Of a stretch of DNA of 64,000 nucleotides, positions 55,199 to 64,000 are shown piece after piece (the stretch's first letter is position 1; each line of letters starts with the position of its first letter). Below the pieces are notes generated by a model that saw only the letters and a list, made by a program, of their open reading frames with translations, did not search any database and was not told where the DNA came from. Location of the stretch: contig NZ_QFLI01000011.1 in assembly GCF_003202155.1 (NCBI RefSeq), positions 1-64,000 of the forward strand. Direction: 5' to 3'. The position numbers were made by a program, and so were the translations under genes. Source of the stretch: Marinifilum breve (GTDB taxonomy: Bacteria; Bacteroidota; Bacteroidia; Bacteroidales; Marinifilaceae).

Positions 55199-57100
55199 TT
55201 AATAAGATCTCTTATCGTTTCCTTCCACGTAGTTAATGAATGAAGTATTCACAACTTTGTTTCCTCCTGGAGTTGGATAGTTTCCAGTAAAATACCAGTC
55301 ACCATTATTCTCAGGACAAGCTTCATGAAGATTTTCAATTGATTGATACACAATCTGTACTTCAGCTTCAATACCTTCCGGTGTAAGTAATTCTGCAATT
55401 TTCGCTGAAATTTCCTCCGCAGTAAAAGGCTTGTAAATTTCCTTTACGTAATTCACAATCTCTTCTTTTGGAAGATTTTCCTGAGCTTTACACTTTTTGT
55501 AAGTCTCCTCAATAATATGTTCTATTCCACGCTCTTTAAGCATAGCAATGGTTGCGTTAAAGGCAATAAATTCACCCATTCTTGTCATATCTATACCATA
55601 ACAGTCTGGGTAACGAATTTGTGGAGCCGAAGAAACAATAACAATCTTTTTAGGATGTAAGCGATCTAAAATTCTTAAAATACTTTTCTTAAGTGTAGTA
55701 CCACGAACAATAGAGTCATCAATCACAACAAGATTATCTTCCTGATTCTTTACAACACCATAAGTAACATCATAAACATGACCTACCAAATCATCTCTTC
55801 CTTCGTCGTTGGTAATGAAAGTCCTAAGTTTAACATCCTTAATTGCAATCTTCTCAACACGAGGTTCTACAGAAATAATCTCTTGCAATTTCTCCTCTGT
55901 CCAACTGCCATTTAAGTCGTGAATTTGCTCTTTTTTCTCTTCCATTAACTTCTGACGAACTCCTTCCATCATACCATAAAAGGCAGTTTCAGCAGTATTT
56001 GGAATAAAAGAAAATACTGTATTCTTAATGTCATGATCTACCGAATCAAGAATAGCAGGAGTCAACAATTGACCTAATTTCTTTCTTTCCAAATAGATAT
56101 CCTTATCGCTACCTCTCGAGAAATAAATTCTTTCGAATGAACAAGATCTTCTTTTCTGAGGCACACGAACCGGAACCTCTTCTATCTTACCATCTTTCTT
56201 GATGATAACCGCATTACCAGGAGCAATTTCTTTTATGGTATTGGCACGAACATTAAATGTTGTTTGAATTACTGGTCTTTCCGAGGCAACAACAACAACT
56301 TCATCATCCTGATAATAAAATGCTGGACGAATTCCCCATGGATCGCGCATTACAAATGAATCGCCATGACCAAACATACCTCCAACTGCATAACCTCCAT
56401 CCCAGGATCTACTTGCACTTGAAAGAATTTTTTGAATATCAATACTCTCCTCAATTAAAGGTGAAATCTCTCTATTTGAATATCCATCATTTTTATACTG
56501 ACGGAACAACATTTGATTTTCTTCATCCAGATAGTGACCAACTTTTTCTAAGATTGTAACTGTATCAGTATAATCTTTAGGATGCTGTCCCAAATCAACC
56601 AAAAGATTAAAAAGTTCATCAACATTGGTTAGGTTAAAATTCCCTGCCAACACTAAATTTCTCGACTTCCAGTTGTTTTCACGCATAACAGGATGAACAA
56701 AATCAATACTGTTACGCCCGAAAGTTCCGTATCTCAAATGCCCCAAATACAATTCACCTGCAAATGGTAAGTTTTCCTTTGCCCACACAGAATCTTTAAA
56801 GCTTTCAGGATTATTCTTTTCTCCTTCACGCAATCTTCCATAAATGTTTTCGAAAACTTCTTTAATAGGTTGGTTTCCACACGATCTTTCTCTGGAAATG
56901 TACTTTTCTCCAGGAGTTTGATCTAACTTCAAACCAACAACACCTGCACCTTCTTGTCCTCTATTGTGTTGTTTTTCCATCAACAAATAAAGCTTTTGAA
57001 TACCATATTGCCAAGATCCATATTTTTCCTTGTAGTATTCAAGAGGTTTAAGCAGTCGGATCATTGCTATCCCGCACTCATGCTTTAATTGGTCACTCAT
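55199..57100 (-). CDS. purF: Amidophosphoribosyltransferase, long Bacteroidota form
   Basis: This 633-residue enzyme has an N-terminal class II glutaminase (nucleophile Cys9 in HECGIAMI after a short propeptide; LGHLRYGTFG; GNFNLTN) and a C-terminal phosphoribosyltransferase with the PRPP loop LVVIDDSIVRGTTLKKS. It should start purine synthesis. It is longer than classical PurF (about 470-500 residues) because of insertions in both halves. The SPOR gene lies 37 bp upstream. Confidence 0.85.
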   Translation of the reverse strand: MSDQLKHECGIAMIRLLKPLEYYKEKYGSWQYGIQKLYLLMEKQHNRGQEGAGVVGLKLDQTPGEKYISRERSCGNQPIKEVFENIYGRLREGEKNNPESFKDSVWAKENLPFAGELYLGHLRYGTFGRNSIDFVHPVMRENNWKSRNLVLAGNFNLTNVDELFNLLVDLGQHPKDYTDTVTILEKVGHYLDEENQMLFRQYKNDGYSNREISPLIEESIDIQKILSSASRSWDGGYAVGGMFGHGDSFVMRDPWGIRPAFYYQDDEVVVVASERPVIQTTFNVRANTIKEIAPGNAVIIKKDGKIEEVPVRVPQKRRSCSFERIYFSRGSDKDIYLERKKLGQLLTPAILDSVDHDIKNTVFSFIPNTAETAFYGMMEGVRQKLMEEKKEQIHDLNGSWTEEKLQEIISVEPRVEKIAIKDVKLRTFITNDEGRDDLVGHVYDVTYGVVKNQEDNLVVIDDSIVRGTTLKKSILRILDRLHPKKIVIVSSAPQIRYPDCYGIDMTRMGEFIAFNATIAMLKERGIEHIIEETYKKCKAQENLPKEEIVNYVKEIYKPFTAEEISAKIAELLTPEGIEAEVQIVYQSIENLHEACPENNGDWYFTGNYPTPGGNKVVNTSFINYVEGNDKRSY

Positions 57101-57137
57101 TCTTTTATTCTTAAATGGTTATTTAGTATGTATTTTG

Positions 57138-57617
57138 CTATTCTATATTGTCATCAACAATTAGCTCTTCTTCTTTCAATGGTTCCATTTCTGAAAACAT
57201 TATCTCGGTTTTTACCGGATAACAATTTGGATAGAATTCAGTACAGGCTTTATACAACTCTATCGATTCAAGCTTCGTTCTAAAGTTACCTACACGAACT
57301 CTAAAATCAGGAGCAGTATACACTACATAAGCTCTTTCTTCTGGAAACAATTCCAAAAACTCATCTTTTATTTGGAAAGCTTTTTCTCTATCGGTACTCC
57401 CTCCAAAAAATATCTGAATTCTATATCCTGTGAAACTCTGTTTCTGAGAATTAATAATACTATCGGTTGCAAGCAATTGATCAATTCGTTCATCCTGAAG
57501 AATATTAACTGTACCAATTGAATCATTCTTCGTTTCAATAATTTCATAATTCTGAGCATTCGCAGAACCTCCAATCAACATGAAAACAAAAATTGCTATA
57601 AACCAACAATACTTCAT
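57138..57617 (-). CDS. Periplasmic SPOR-domain protein
   Basis: The 159-residue protein has a signal peptide (WFIAIFVFMLIGGSANAQ) and a C-terminal SPOR domain at about 60-135 (GYRIQIFFGGSTDREKAFQIKDEFLELFPE, YTAPDFRVRVGNFRTKLESIELYKAC). SPOR domains bind denuded glycan strands at division sites. The tail is acidic (EPLKEEELIVDDN). It lies between the stress gene and purF, so a shared transcript is likely. Confidence 0.82.
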   Translation of the reverse strand: MKYCWFIAIFVFMLIGGSANAQNYEIIETKNDSIGTVNILQDERIDQLLATDSIINSQKQSFTGYRIQIFFGGSTDREKAFQIKDEFLELFPEERAYVVYTAPDFRVRVGNFRTKLESIELYKACTEFYPNCYPVKTEIMFSEMEPLKEEELIVDDNIE

Positions 57618-57666
57618 AATGTATATTTAAAAATTATAAATAGCTTTTACATCTATAACCAATTGC

Positions 57667-58503
57667 CTATTTCCAATTAGGAACAGAAAGAATTGGCACT
57701 TCCGATTTATTAACCATCTGCTCTGCATAAGATCCAAAAAACATGCTAAAAGTTGTTTCGGCCTGTTCAGTCATAATGGCAATTAAATCTGCATTTATCT
57801 CTCTTGCATATTCGAGAGCGGTTGTGGTATTATTATCTCCTTTACGGATATCTTTTACCACTTCTATATTTTTCTCATTCAAATATTCTTCAGCCTGTCT
57901 CATATAGTGTTCAATTTTTCCAACAATTGCAGCGTCGGATGATTCATGAACGCCTAAAACATGAACTTTTGCTTTACAAGCTTCAGCCAATTCAGCCACA
58001 TAAGGAATTTTCTTTCTGGTTTCATTACTGGCATCAAATGGCATTAAGATCGTACCAACCTCACTCTTCGACAATTCTTCACGAACCGTAATCACAGGAC
58101 AACTTGCGTTGCTTACCACTTTAAAAGCATTGCTCCCAATAAAGAATTCTTCAAACCCCGATGCACCAAAAGCCCCCATTACAATCAAGTAAGAATCACC
58201 ATACTTTGCTTGGTTAACGATCTCTCTATACACGCTACCAGTTCTTATTTTAAAATCAAAAACTCCATTCTCTACTTGGTAAGCAGGCGAATGAAGTTCT
58301 ATCAGTTTTTCAAAATATTCTTGAACGGTATGCACTATTTGATCCTCAAATTCATTAAAGTGAAATGGAATCTCAAATTTCTTTGATTTTTTCACATGAA
58401 TCATTCTCAAATCCGTACCGAGATGGTTTGCCAAATTAAGCGCAAACTTTAAAGCCTTGAGCGAATCACCGGAAAAATCTACTGGAACCAAAATACGTTT
58501 CAT
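57667..58503 (-). CDS. Tandem universal stress protein
   Basis: I place the start at 58503 (MKRILVPVDFSGDSLKALKFAL); the longer frame to 58614 adds cysteine-rich sequence that is not family-like. The 278-residue protein has two UspA domains, the first ending VMGAFGASGFEEFFIGSNAFKVV, with the second's nucleotide-loop segment near its end (IMTEQAETTFSMFFGSYAEQMV). The role is stress resistance in the cytoplasm; the ligand is unknown. The 410-bp gap upstream to miaB shows no gene. Confidence 0.85.
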   Translation of the reverse strand: MKRILVPVDFSGDSLKALKFALNLANHLGTDLRMIHVKKSKKFEIPFHFNEFEDQIVHTVQEYFEKLIELHSPAYQVENGVFDFKIRTGSVYREIVNQAKYGDSYLIVMGAFGASGFEEFFIGSNAFKVVSNASCPVITVREELSKSEVGTILMPFDASNETRKKIPYVAELAEACKAKVHVLGVHESSDAAIVGKIEHYMRQAEEYLNEKNIEVVKDIRKGDNNTTTALEYAREINADLIAIMTEQAETTFSMFFGSYAEQMVNKSEVPILSVPNWK

Positions 58504-58854
58504 CTTTCTTAGTTTTTCATTATTCTGTGATACAAATACAGTTCCCAACTTCAATTTACATAAACAAAATTGGCAACAACGAGAGAATTCATTTCTAAAC
58601 CCACTCAATATCAAGACCTTTTAAAAAGCTGAATTTGCGGGATAAAAATACACAAAATTATTTAGCAACAAACACAATTTTCAACCCAAGACATTCTTAA
58701 AAACAGAACAAAATGAATTCGAGAAGAATAAAAGCTAACACCATTAAATTTACAAATTTATCGGGGAACAAAAGACATCTATTTTTCTAACTCAAACTCA
58801 ATTAATTCCTAAGCAACAGAGTTTTTATAACAATTCTAAATGATTACATTCCGC

Positions 58855-58885
58855 CTTGTTAATCAATTGAGATAATGTACCTTTG
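58855..58885 (+). promoter_or_regulatory. Promoter of miaB
   Basis: CTTG (58855-58858) and TACCTTTG (58878-58885) are 19 bp apart, a near-complete consensus match about 28 bp before the start codon. Confidence 0.65.
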
Positions 58886-58913
58886 CACGAAATTTTAAAC
58901 TGAGGATATCAGA

Positions 58914-60245
58914 ATGAGCGAAATTAGCAAGAAATTGTTTTTGGAGACTTACGGCTGCCAAATGAATGTGGCAGACAGTGAAGTGGTTGCTGCTATTATG
59001 CAACACGATGGATTTGAGATTACCAAAACAAGAGAAGAAGCAGATGTAATTCTAGTCAACACATGTTCGGTACGTGAAAATGCAGAGCAGAGAGTTAGAG
59101 GACGAGTTCAGGGATTTTCGGAACTAAAGAAAAAGAACCCTAAACTTTTGGTAGGAGTTATTGGTTGCATGGCAGAACGTTTAGGTGATAAACTTTTTGA
59201 ACAAGAGAAAAATGTAAATATTGTGGTTGGCCCAGATGCTTATATGGATCTACCTTTGCTGGTAAAAAAAGCAGAGAATGGAGAAAAAGCCATCAATATT
59301 GAATTGTCACTAACGGAAACCTACAAAGACATTTGTCCTTCAAGAATTGATGAAACTGCTATTTCGGGATTCGTTTCAATTATGCGTGGTTGCAATAATT
59401 TCTGTACTTACTGTATTGTTCCTTATACAAGAGGAAGAGAGAGAAGTCGTAATCCAGAAAGCATTATTAAAGAAGTTAGAGATTTGGCTGAAAAAGGTTA
59501 CAAAGAAGTTACCTTACTTGGACAAAACGTAAACTCATTCAAATTTAAAAACTCGGTTTCAGAAATTAGTTTCCCTGAATTATTGGAAATGGTTGCCAAG
59601 GCAGAACCTAACATGAGAATTCGTTTTGCAACTTCACATCCAAAAGATATGAGTGATGATACCCTTAGAGTAATCGCGAAATATCCAAATATCTGTAAAC
59701 ACATTCACTTACCAGTTCAATCAGGTAGTGATTCTGTTCTTAAAGACATGCGCAGAAAATATACTCGCGAATGGTACATGAACAGAATTGAAGCCATTCG
59801 TGAAATTGTACCAGAATGTGGTATTTCAACTGATATTTTCTGCGGTTTCCATAACGAAAGTGAACAAGATTTTAAGCAAACTTTAGATCTAATGAAATGG
59901 GCAAAATACGATTTGGCTTTCATGTTTAAATACTCTGAAAGACCAGGAACATTTGCCTATAAAAATCTGGAAGATAACATTCCTGAAGATGTTAAAAGTG
60001 AACGTTTAACTCAGATGATAGAACTTCAGAATCAATTATCATTGGAAAGCAACCAAAGAGATATTGGACAAGTATTCGAAGTTTTAGTTGAAGGTGTTTC
60101 TAAAAAATCTGAAGAAGAACTTTTTGGAAGAAGCTCTCAAAATAAAGTTATTGTATTCCCAAGAAAGGATAATAAAGTTGGTGATTTTGTTCAGGTAAAA
60201 GTCACCGATTGTACTCAAGCAACATTAAGAGGAGAATCAGTATAA
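58914..60245 (+). CDS. miaB: tRNA-2-methylthio-N6-dimethylallyladenosine synthase
   Basis: This 443-residue radical-SAM enzyme adds a methylthio group to adenosine 37 of tRNAs. It starts with the UPF0004 domain (ETYGCQMNVADSEVV, NTCSVRENAEQR and GVIGCMAERLG, three cluster cysteines), then has the radical-SAM motif RGCNNFCTYCIVPYTRGRERSR and a C-terminal TRAM domain (GQVFEVLVEGVSKKSEEELFGRSSQNKVIVFP). The TRAM and the GRERSR segment support MiaB rather than RimO or MtaB. Confidence 0.95.
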   Translation: MSEISKKLFLETYGCQMNVADSEVVAAIMQHDGFEITKTREEADVILVNTCSVRENAEQRVRGRVQGFSELKKKNPKLLVGVIGCMAERLGDKLFEQEKNVNIVVGPDAYMDLPLLVKKAENGEKAINIELSLTETYKDICPSRIDETAISGFVSIMRGCNNFCTYCIVPYTRGRERSRNPESIIKEVRDLAEKGYKEVTLLGQNVNSFKFKNSVSEISFPELLEMVAKAEPNMRIRFATSHPKDMSDDTLRVIAKYPNICKHIHLPVQSGSDSVLKDMRRKYTREWYMNRIEAIREIVPECGISTDIFCGFHNESEQDFKQTLDLMKWAKYDLAFMFKYSERPGTFAYKNLEDNIPEDVKSERLTQMIELQNQLSLESNQRDIGQVFEVLVEGVSKKSEEELFGRSSQNKVIVFPRKDNKVGDFVQVKVTDCTQATLRGESV

Positions 60246-60251
60246 TTCCAT

Positions 60252-60282
60252 TGAGCCATGCAAAATGTATGGCTCATTTTTT
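60252..60282 (+). terminator. Terminator of miaB
   Basis: TGAGCCAT and ATGGCTCA pair around a 9-base loop, followed by TTTTTT. Confidence 0.85.
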
Positions 60283-60311
60283 ATTCTTAAATTTATTTCA
60301 AAACATCTACA

Positions 60312-60830
60312 ATGAAAATCTCTATCCGCCCAGAAAATAAAAATGACTACTCTACAATATCAATGATAAATGATATGGCTTTTGGTCAGGAAGCAGAAGG
60401 CAAATTGATAGAGAAATTAAGAAAGAATAAAAAGTTTATAAAAGATTTGTCATTAGTAGCCTGTATGGGCAACGAAATCATTGGCCACATTCTTTTATTT
60501 CCAATTACAATTAAGGGAAATGAACAAGAATTCAACACATTGGCATTAGCGCCAATGTCAGTTATTCCAGAATTACAAGGTTTGGGAATTGGAAGCCAAT
60601 TGGTTGAAAAGGGTATTGCCAAAGCAAAAAAACTAGGACACGAATCCATAATCGTATTAGGTCACGAAAATTACTATCCTAAATTTGGTTTTAAACCAGC
60701 TAATAAATTTAATATCAGTGCACCATTTGATGTTCCTGAAAATGTATTTATGGCTTTGGAAATGGTCAAAGGTGCTTTGTCAACAGTTGAAGGAACCGTT
60801 GAATATCCAAAAGAATTTGATGAAGTTTAG
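60312..60830 (+). CDS. GNAT-family N-acetyltransferase
   Basis: The 172-residue protein has the acetyl-CoA-binding signature (LAPMSVIPELQGLGIGSQLVEKGIAKAK) followed by VLGHENYYPKFGFKPA, a pattern typical of the YhbS-like subgroup. It probably acetylates a small molecule or protein; the substrate is unknown. It converges on the STAS gene with only 5 bp between the stop codons. Confidence 0.85.
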   Translation: MKISIRPENKNDYSTISMINDMAFGQEAEGKLIEKLRKNKKFIKDLSLVACMGNEIIGHILLFPITIKGNEQEFNTLALAPMSVIPELQGLGIGSQLVEKGIAKAKKLGHESIIVLGHENYYPKFGFKPANKFNISAPFDVPENVFMALEMVKGALSTVEGTVEYPKEFDEV

Positions 60831-60835
60831 CAGCT

Positions 60836-61147
60836 TCAGTTCTTGCCAATAGCGAATGATTCTTTCATTCCAACAAGATCTACCAATTCAATAACATCAT
60901 CGGAAAGGTTCGCTAAAGAAAACAATTTCTCGTTGGCTTTGGCTAGCTCTGCAATGGCTTTTAATGCCGAAAATCCTTGCGAATCAATAAAGCTTACCCC
61001 ATTTAAATCCAGCACAACTTGCTTTCCAGATTTTTCAATAAAATCAATGATTTCTTTCTTCACCATTTCCGAAATCATACTATTAATTCTGCGCGTTCCT
61101 TCTAAAGATGCAATTACAGATTGTTCTTGTATTCGAAAATTTAACAT
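60836..61147 (-). CDS. STAS-domain protein (anti-sigma-factor antagonist-like)
   Basis: This 103-residue single STAS domain has the phosphorylation region VVLDLNGVSFIDSQGFSALKAIAELAKANE, with Ser in IDSQGF at the position of the regulatory serine of SpoIIAA-like proteins. No kinase (RsbW-like) or phosphatase gene is adjacent, so its switch partners must be elsewhere. Confidence 0.85.
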   Translation of the reverse strand: MLNFRIQEQSVIASLEGTRRINSMISEMVKKEIIDFIEKSGKQVVLDLNGVSFIDSQGFSALKAIAELAKANEKLFSLANLSDDVIELVDLVGMKESFAIGKN

Positions 61148-61438
61148 TGTAATTCTAATTGATTTTTAACTATATAGCATCAAACAAAGAAAAAGGAAAT
61201 TCTTTAAAATCCAATTTTATCATTCTAATTTAAAGTTGATCCGATTCCAATAGCATAGTACGATACCGAACATGATTTTGTTCACATTCGAACAACTTTT
61301 TTTTTCAAAACAAGATCTTAATCAACAATTCTCCTAATAATCAATCTATTGTATTTTTTGGTATAGTATCTGATAAGAATGCTTTGTCAAAAATATATCA
61401 AGTCACAATTTAGAGTTTTTAAACTAGACCAATTCGTT

Positions 61439-64000
61439 ATGATTAAAAAACTGTTTTTTCTTACAACCTTTTTAATTGCGCTAGCAAAAAGTTTACTCGG
61501 AATGGATACACCTTTATGGCTTAGGTATCCGGCAATCTCTCCAAATGGTGAAACCATTGTTTTCGAATACGGTGGCGATCTATTTACTGTTTCATCTGAA
61601 GGTGGTGTTGCATACCCACTAACAACTAACACAGCATACGATTACAAACCAGTATGGTCTCCTGATGGTTCTACTATTGCTTTTGCATCGAACAGATTTG
61701 GGAATTTTGACATTTACAAAGTTGGCATTAATGGAGGTACTCCTGAAAGATTAACATTTTATTCTGGTAGCGAATCTCCATCTTCTTTTACTCCTGATGG
61801 CAAGCACATTTTATTCTCAGCGTTAATTAGTGATGATACGAAAAATGTAATGTTCCCATCTGGTGCTTTATCTGAACTTTATAGCGTACCTAGCAATGGT
61901 GGAAAAATATCACAAATTCTTACCACTCCGGCATTGGATGCTAAGTACAGCAACAATATGGAATATATTCTATATCGCGACAGTAAAGGATATGAAGATC
62001 ACTGGAGAAAACATCATACATCTGCAGTAACAAGAGACATTTGGTTGTACAATACCAAAACTCAAAAACATAGTATGTTCTCTGAATTTAATGGGGAGGA
62101 TTTGTACCCTGTTTTTAGTACTGATAACAATGAGATCTACTACTTATCAGAAAAGTCAGGTAGTTTTAATGTTTGGAAAGCTCCAGTTGACAATAAATCT
62201 GAATTGACTCAAATATCTAATTTCGATAAGCATCCTGTTAGATTCCTAAGCATTTCAAACAATGACAAACTATGCTATTCCTACAATGGTGAAATATACA
62301 CTCAGGAAAAAGGCAAAGATCCTGTCAAGCTTAAAGTTAGTTTAGCTACAGATAATAAAGAAAATGCCGTTAGTTTCGAAAGATTGAGCAGCGGAGCGAG
62401 AGAAATGAGCGTATCTCCAAATGGTAAAGAAGTTGCTTTTATTGTTAGAGGTGAAGTATTTGTAACCTCTGTAGAATACGGGACTACCAAAAGAATTACC
62501 AATACTCCTGAACAAGAAAGATCGGTTAGCTTTAGTCCTGATGGCAAAGCATTATTATACGCATCGGAACGAAATGGAAGTTGGAACTTATATCAAACCA
62601 AATTGGTTCGCGAGGGAGAAACTCAATTCTCAAATGCAACTACATTAAAAGAAGAAGCAATTCTAGAATCTCCGGCAGAAACTTTCCAACCTAAATTCTC
62701 TCCTGATGGAAAAGAGGTAGCTTTCCTTGAAGAAAGAGTAATCCTTAAAGTGATTAATCTTAAAACCAAGAAAGTTCGTGAGATTTTAGGCAAAAAATAC
62801 AACTATTCATACTCTGATGGTGATCAACATTACGATTGGTCGAATGATGGAAAATGGTTCTTGGTTGACTTTTATCCTCATACCATCTTTATGCCTGATG
62901 TAGCAATTGTAGATGCTCAAGGAAATGGTAAAATGATCAATATTACCGAAAGTGGTTATAGCGATTCAAATGCGAAATGGTCGCTGAAAGGCAATGCGAT
63001 GATTTGGTTCACCGACCGTAGAGGATATCGTTCTCATGGTAGCTGGGGTTCTCAATCGGATGTTTACATTCAATTCTTTAATCAGAAAGCATTAGATGAA
63101 TTCAAACTTTCGAAAGAAGAAAAGGAACTAGCTAAAGAAGAAGAAAAGGCAAAAAAAGCAAGTAAAAAAGAAGAAGAGTCTGATAAAAAAGACAAGAAGG
63201 ATAAGAAAGACAAAAAAGATAAGAAGGATAATGAAAAGACTCCTCTTGACATTGAATTCTCAGGAATGGAGGATCGTCAGATTTGTCTGACCATCAATCC
63301 ATCGAACCTATCGGATGCAATTTTAACTCCTGATGGAAAAAAATTATTCTACCTAAGTAAATTCGAAGATGGATATGACCTTTGGGTAAATGATTTGGAA
63401 AAGAAATCAACTCAAAAAGTTCTAGATCTTCAAGGTGGCGGTGGAGCTATGCAGTTCGATAAAGACGCAAAGAATTTATTCCTAATGTCAGGTAGAAGTA
63501 TTATCAAAGTAGATGTTGCTTCGAACAAACGCAAAAACATCAGTTACGTTGCCGAAATGTATCTTGATAAATCAAAGGAAAGAGAATACATGTTCAACCA
63601 TGTTTGGACAACCATGAAGAAAAAATTCTACGATCCGGAGATGCATCAGCTTGACTGGGAATTCTACAAGTCGGAATACGAAAAGTTTTTACCTCACATT
63701 AATAACAATTTCGATTTTGCAGAAATGCTAAGCGAATTGTTAGGTGAATTAAATGCTTCTCATACAGGTTCTGGATACCGTCACAGCTCAAAAAATGCAG
63801 ATAGAACAGCGAAACTAGGTGCATTCTATGATTGGAAATATGAAGGTAATGGATTAAGAATTGCTGAAATTCTGGAAAAAGGACCTTTAAACCAAGCTGA
63901 TTCTAAAATTAAGCCAGGTGTAATCATCGAAAAAATTGATGGTGCTGCAATTACAAAGGATAAGAGTCATTACCCAATGCTTAACCACAAAGCTGGTAAA
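61439..64000 (+). CDS. Tricorn-like S41 protease, partial (cut by window end)
   Basis: The frame opens at ATG 61439 and stays open through the last base (854 codons, no stop). It begins with a signal-like helix (MIKKLFFLTTFLIALAKSLL), then TolB/WD40-like PD40 repeats (YKPVWSPDGSTIAFASNRFGNFDIYK, RSVSFSPDGKALLYASERNGSWNLYQ). A lysine- and glutamate-rich linker at about 565-600 (repeats of DKK/KDKK) follows, then the tricorn core region (NHVWTTMKKKFYDPEMHQLDWE, FAEMLSELLGELNASHTG) and the start of a PDZ domain (RIAEILEKGPLNQADSKIKPGVII). The catalytic S41 part lies beyond the window. Likely a periplasmic peptide-degrading protease. Confidence 0.88.
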   Translation, partial: MIKKLFFLTTFLIALAKSLLGMDTPLWLRYPAISPNGETIVFEYGGDLFTVSSEGGVAYPLTTNTAYDYKPVWSPDGSTIAFASNRFGNFDIYKVGINGGTPERLTFYSGSESPSSFTPDGKHILFSALISDDTKNVMFPSGALSELYSVPSNGGKISQILTTPALDAKYSNNMEYILYRDSKGYEDHWRKHHTSAVTRDIWLYNTKTQKHSMFSEFNGEDLYPVFSTDNNEIYYLSEKSGSFNVWKAPVDNKSELTQISNFDKHPVRFLSISNNDKLCYSYNGEIYTQEKGKDPVKLKVSLATDNKENAVSFERLSSGAREMSVSPNGKEVAFIVRGEVFVTSVEYGTTKRITNTPEQERSVSFSPDGKALLYASERNGSWNLYQTKLVREGETQFSNATTLKEEAILESPAETFQPKFSPDGKEVAFLEERVILKVINLKTKKVREILGKKYNYSYSDGDQHYDWSNDGKWFLVDFYPHTIFMPDVAIVDAQGNGKMINITESGYSDSNAKWSLKGNAMIWFTDRRGYRSHGSWGSQSDVYIQFFNQKALDEFKLSKEEKELAKEEEKAKKASKKEEESDKKDKKDKKDKKDKKDNEKTPLDIEFSGMEDRQICLTINPSNLSDAILTPDGKKLFYLSKFEDGYDLWVNDLEKKSTQKVLDLQGGGGAMQFDKDAKNLFLMSGRSIIKVDVASNKRKNISYVAEMYLDKSKEREYMFNHVWTTMKKKFYDPEMHQLDWEFYKSEYEKFLPHINNNFDFAEMLSELLGELNASHTGSGYRHSSKNADRTAKLGAFYDWKYEGNGLRIAEILEKGPLNQADSKIKPGVIIEKIDGAAITKDKSHYPMLNHKAGK

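Noticed and set aside
58504-58614. N-terminal extension of the universal stress protein
   Set aside because: The extra 37 residues are cysteine-rich and absent from the family; ATG at 58503 starts directly at the conserved RILVPVDFS strand.
61387-62547. Minus-strand frames at 61387-61632 and 62302-62547
   Set aside because: They are antisense to the tricorn-like protease, whose plus-strand frame is open from 61439 to the end of the window.

Overview
This window comes from the chromosome of a member of the Bacteroidota. The evidence is AT-rich DNA, promoters of the type TTTG-N19-21-TAnnTTTG, lipoprotein signals of the form LxxC, a long MraY with a periplasmic insertion, and Bacteroidota-style families (a GlsA/GlsB-like acyltransferase pair, a roughly 630-residue PurF-like enzyme, type III pantothenate kinase, a SurA/PpiD-like foldase). 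The order Bacteroidales or Marinilabiliales seems likely, but I cannot fix a genus. I see no tRNA, insertion sequence, phage or CRISPR locus. The window looks like core chromosome with several unusual non-coding elements.

Layout. Bases 1-243 hold two leftward promoters and a leader, so an rRNA operon probably starts just left of the window. A small rightward operon follows: glycosyltransferase, dihydroorotase, lipoprotein (577-3187). Next come a hairpin array and a 2-hydroxyacid dehydrogenase. From 16979 down to 6369 runs a methionine operon on the minus strand: promoter, SAM-I riboswitch, an unusual methionine-rich 39-residue leader ORF, metY, metX, hom, an aspartokinase, metH, metF and a terminator. 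A second aspartokinase stands alone (17235-18491), divergent from fbp. After a second hairpin array come two unrecognised genes, a cobalamin riboswitch controlling a lone propeller lipoprotein, and mfd. The 27-36 kb part holds a REC-PAS protein, coaX, a TPR/lptC/CNNM operon and a PpiD-like foldase, then a third hairpin array.

From 52988 down to 36714 lies a complete division and cell-wall (dcw) cluster on the minus strand: mraZ, rsmH, ftsL, ftsI, murE, mraY, murD, ftsW, murG, murC, ftsQ, ftsA and two tandem ftsZ genes, followed by a YqeY-like gene. Three MraZ boxes precede mraZ. Rightward from there are a glycine-lipid-like acyltransferase pair, then purF, SPOR and universal stress genes on the minus strand, miaB, a GNAT gene, a STAS gene, and a tricorn-like protease cut by the window end.

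The most unusual observations are these. (1) Three intergenic arrays of self-complementary hairpins have a 42-bp spacing (four helical turns), similar T-rich spacers and different stems. (2) A Met-rich leader ORF lies between the SAM riboswitch and metY. (3) There are two ftsZ genes, and the second ends in a tail resembling the C-terminus of the adjacent FtsA. (4) A 158-bp palindromic element lies inside the met operon, and other short dispersed elements recur between genes.
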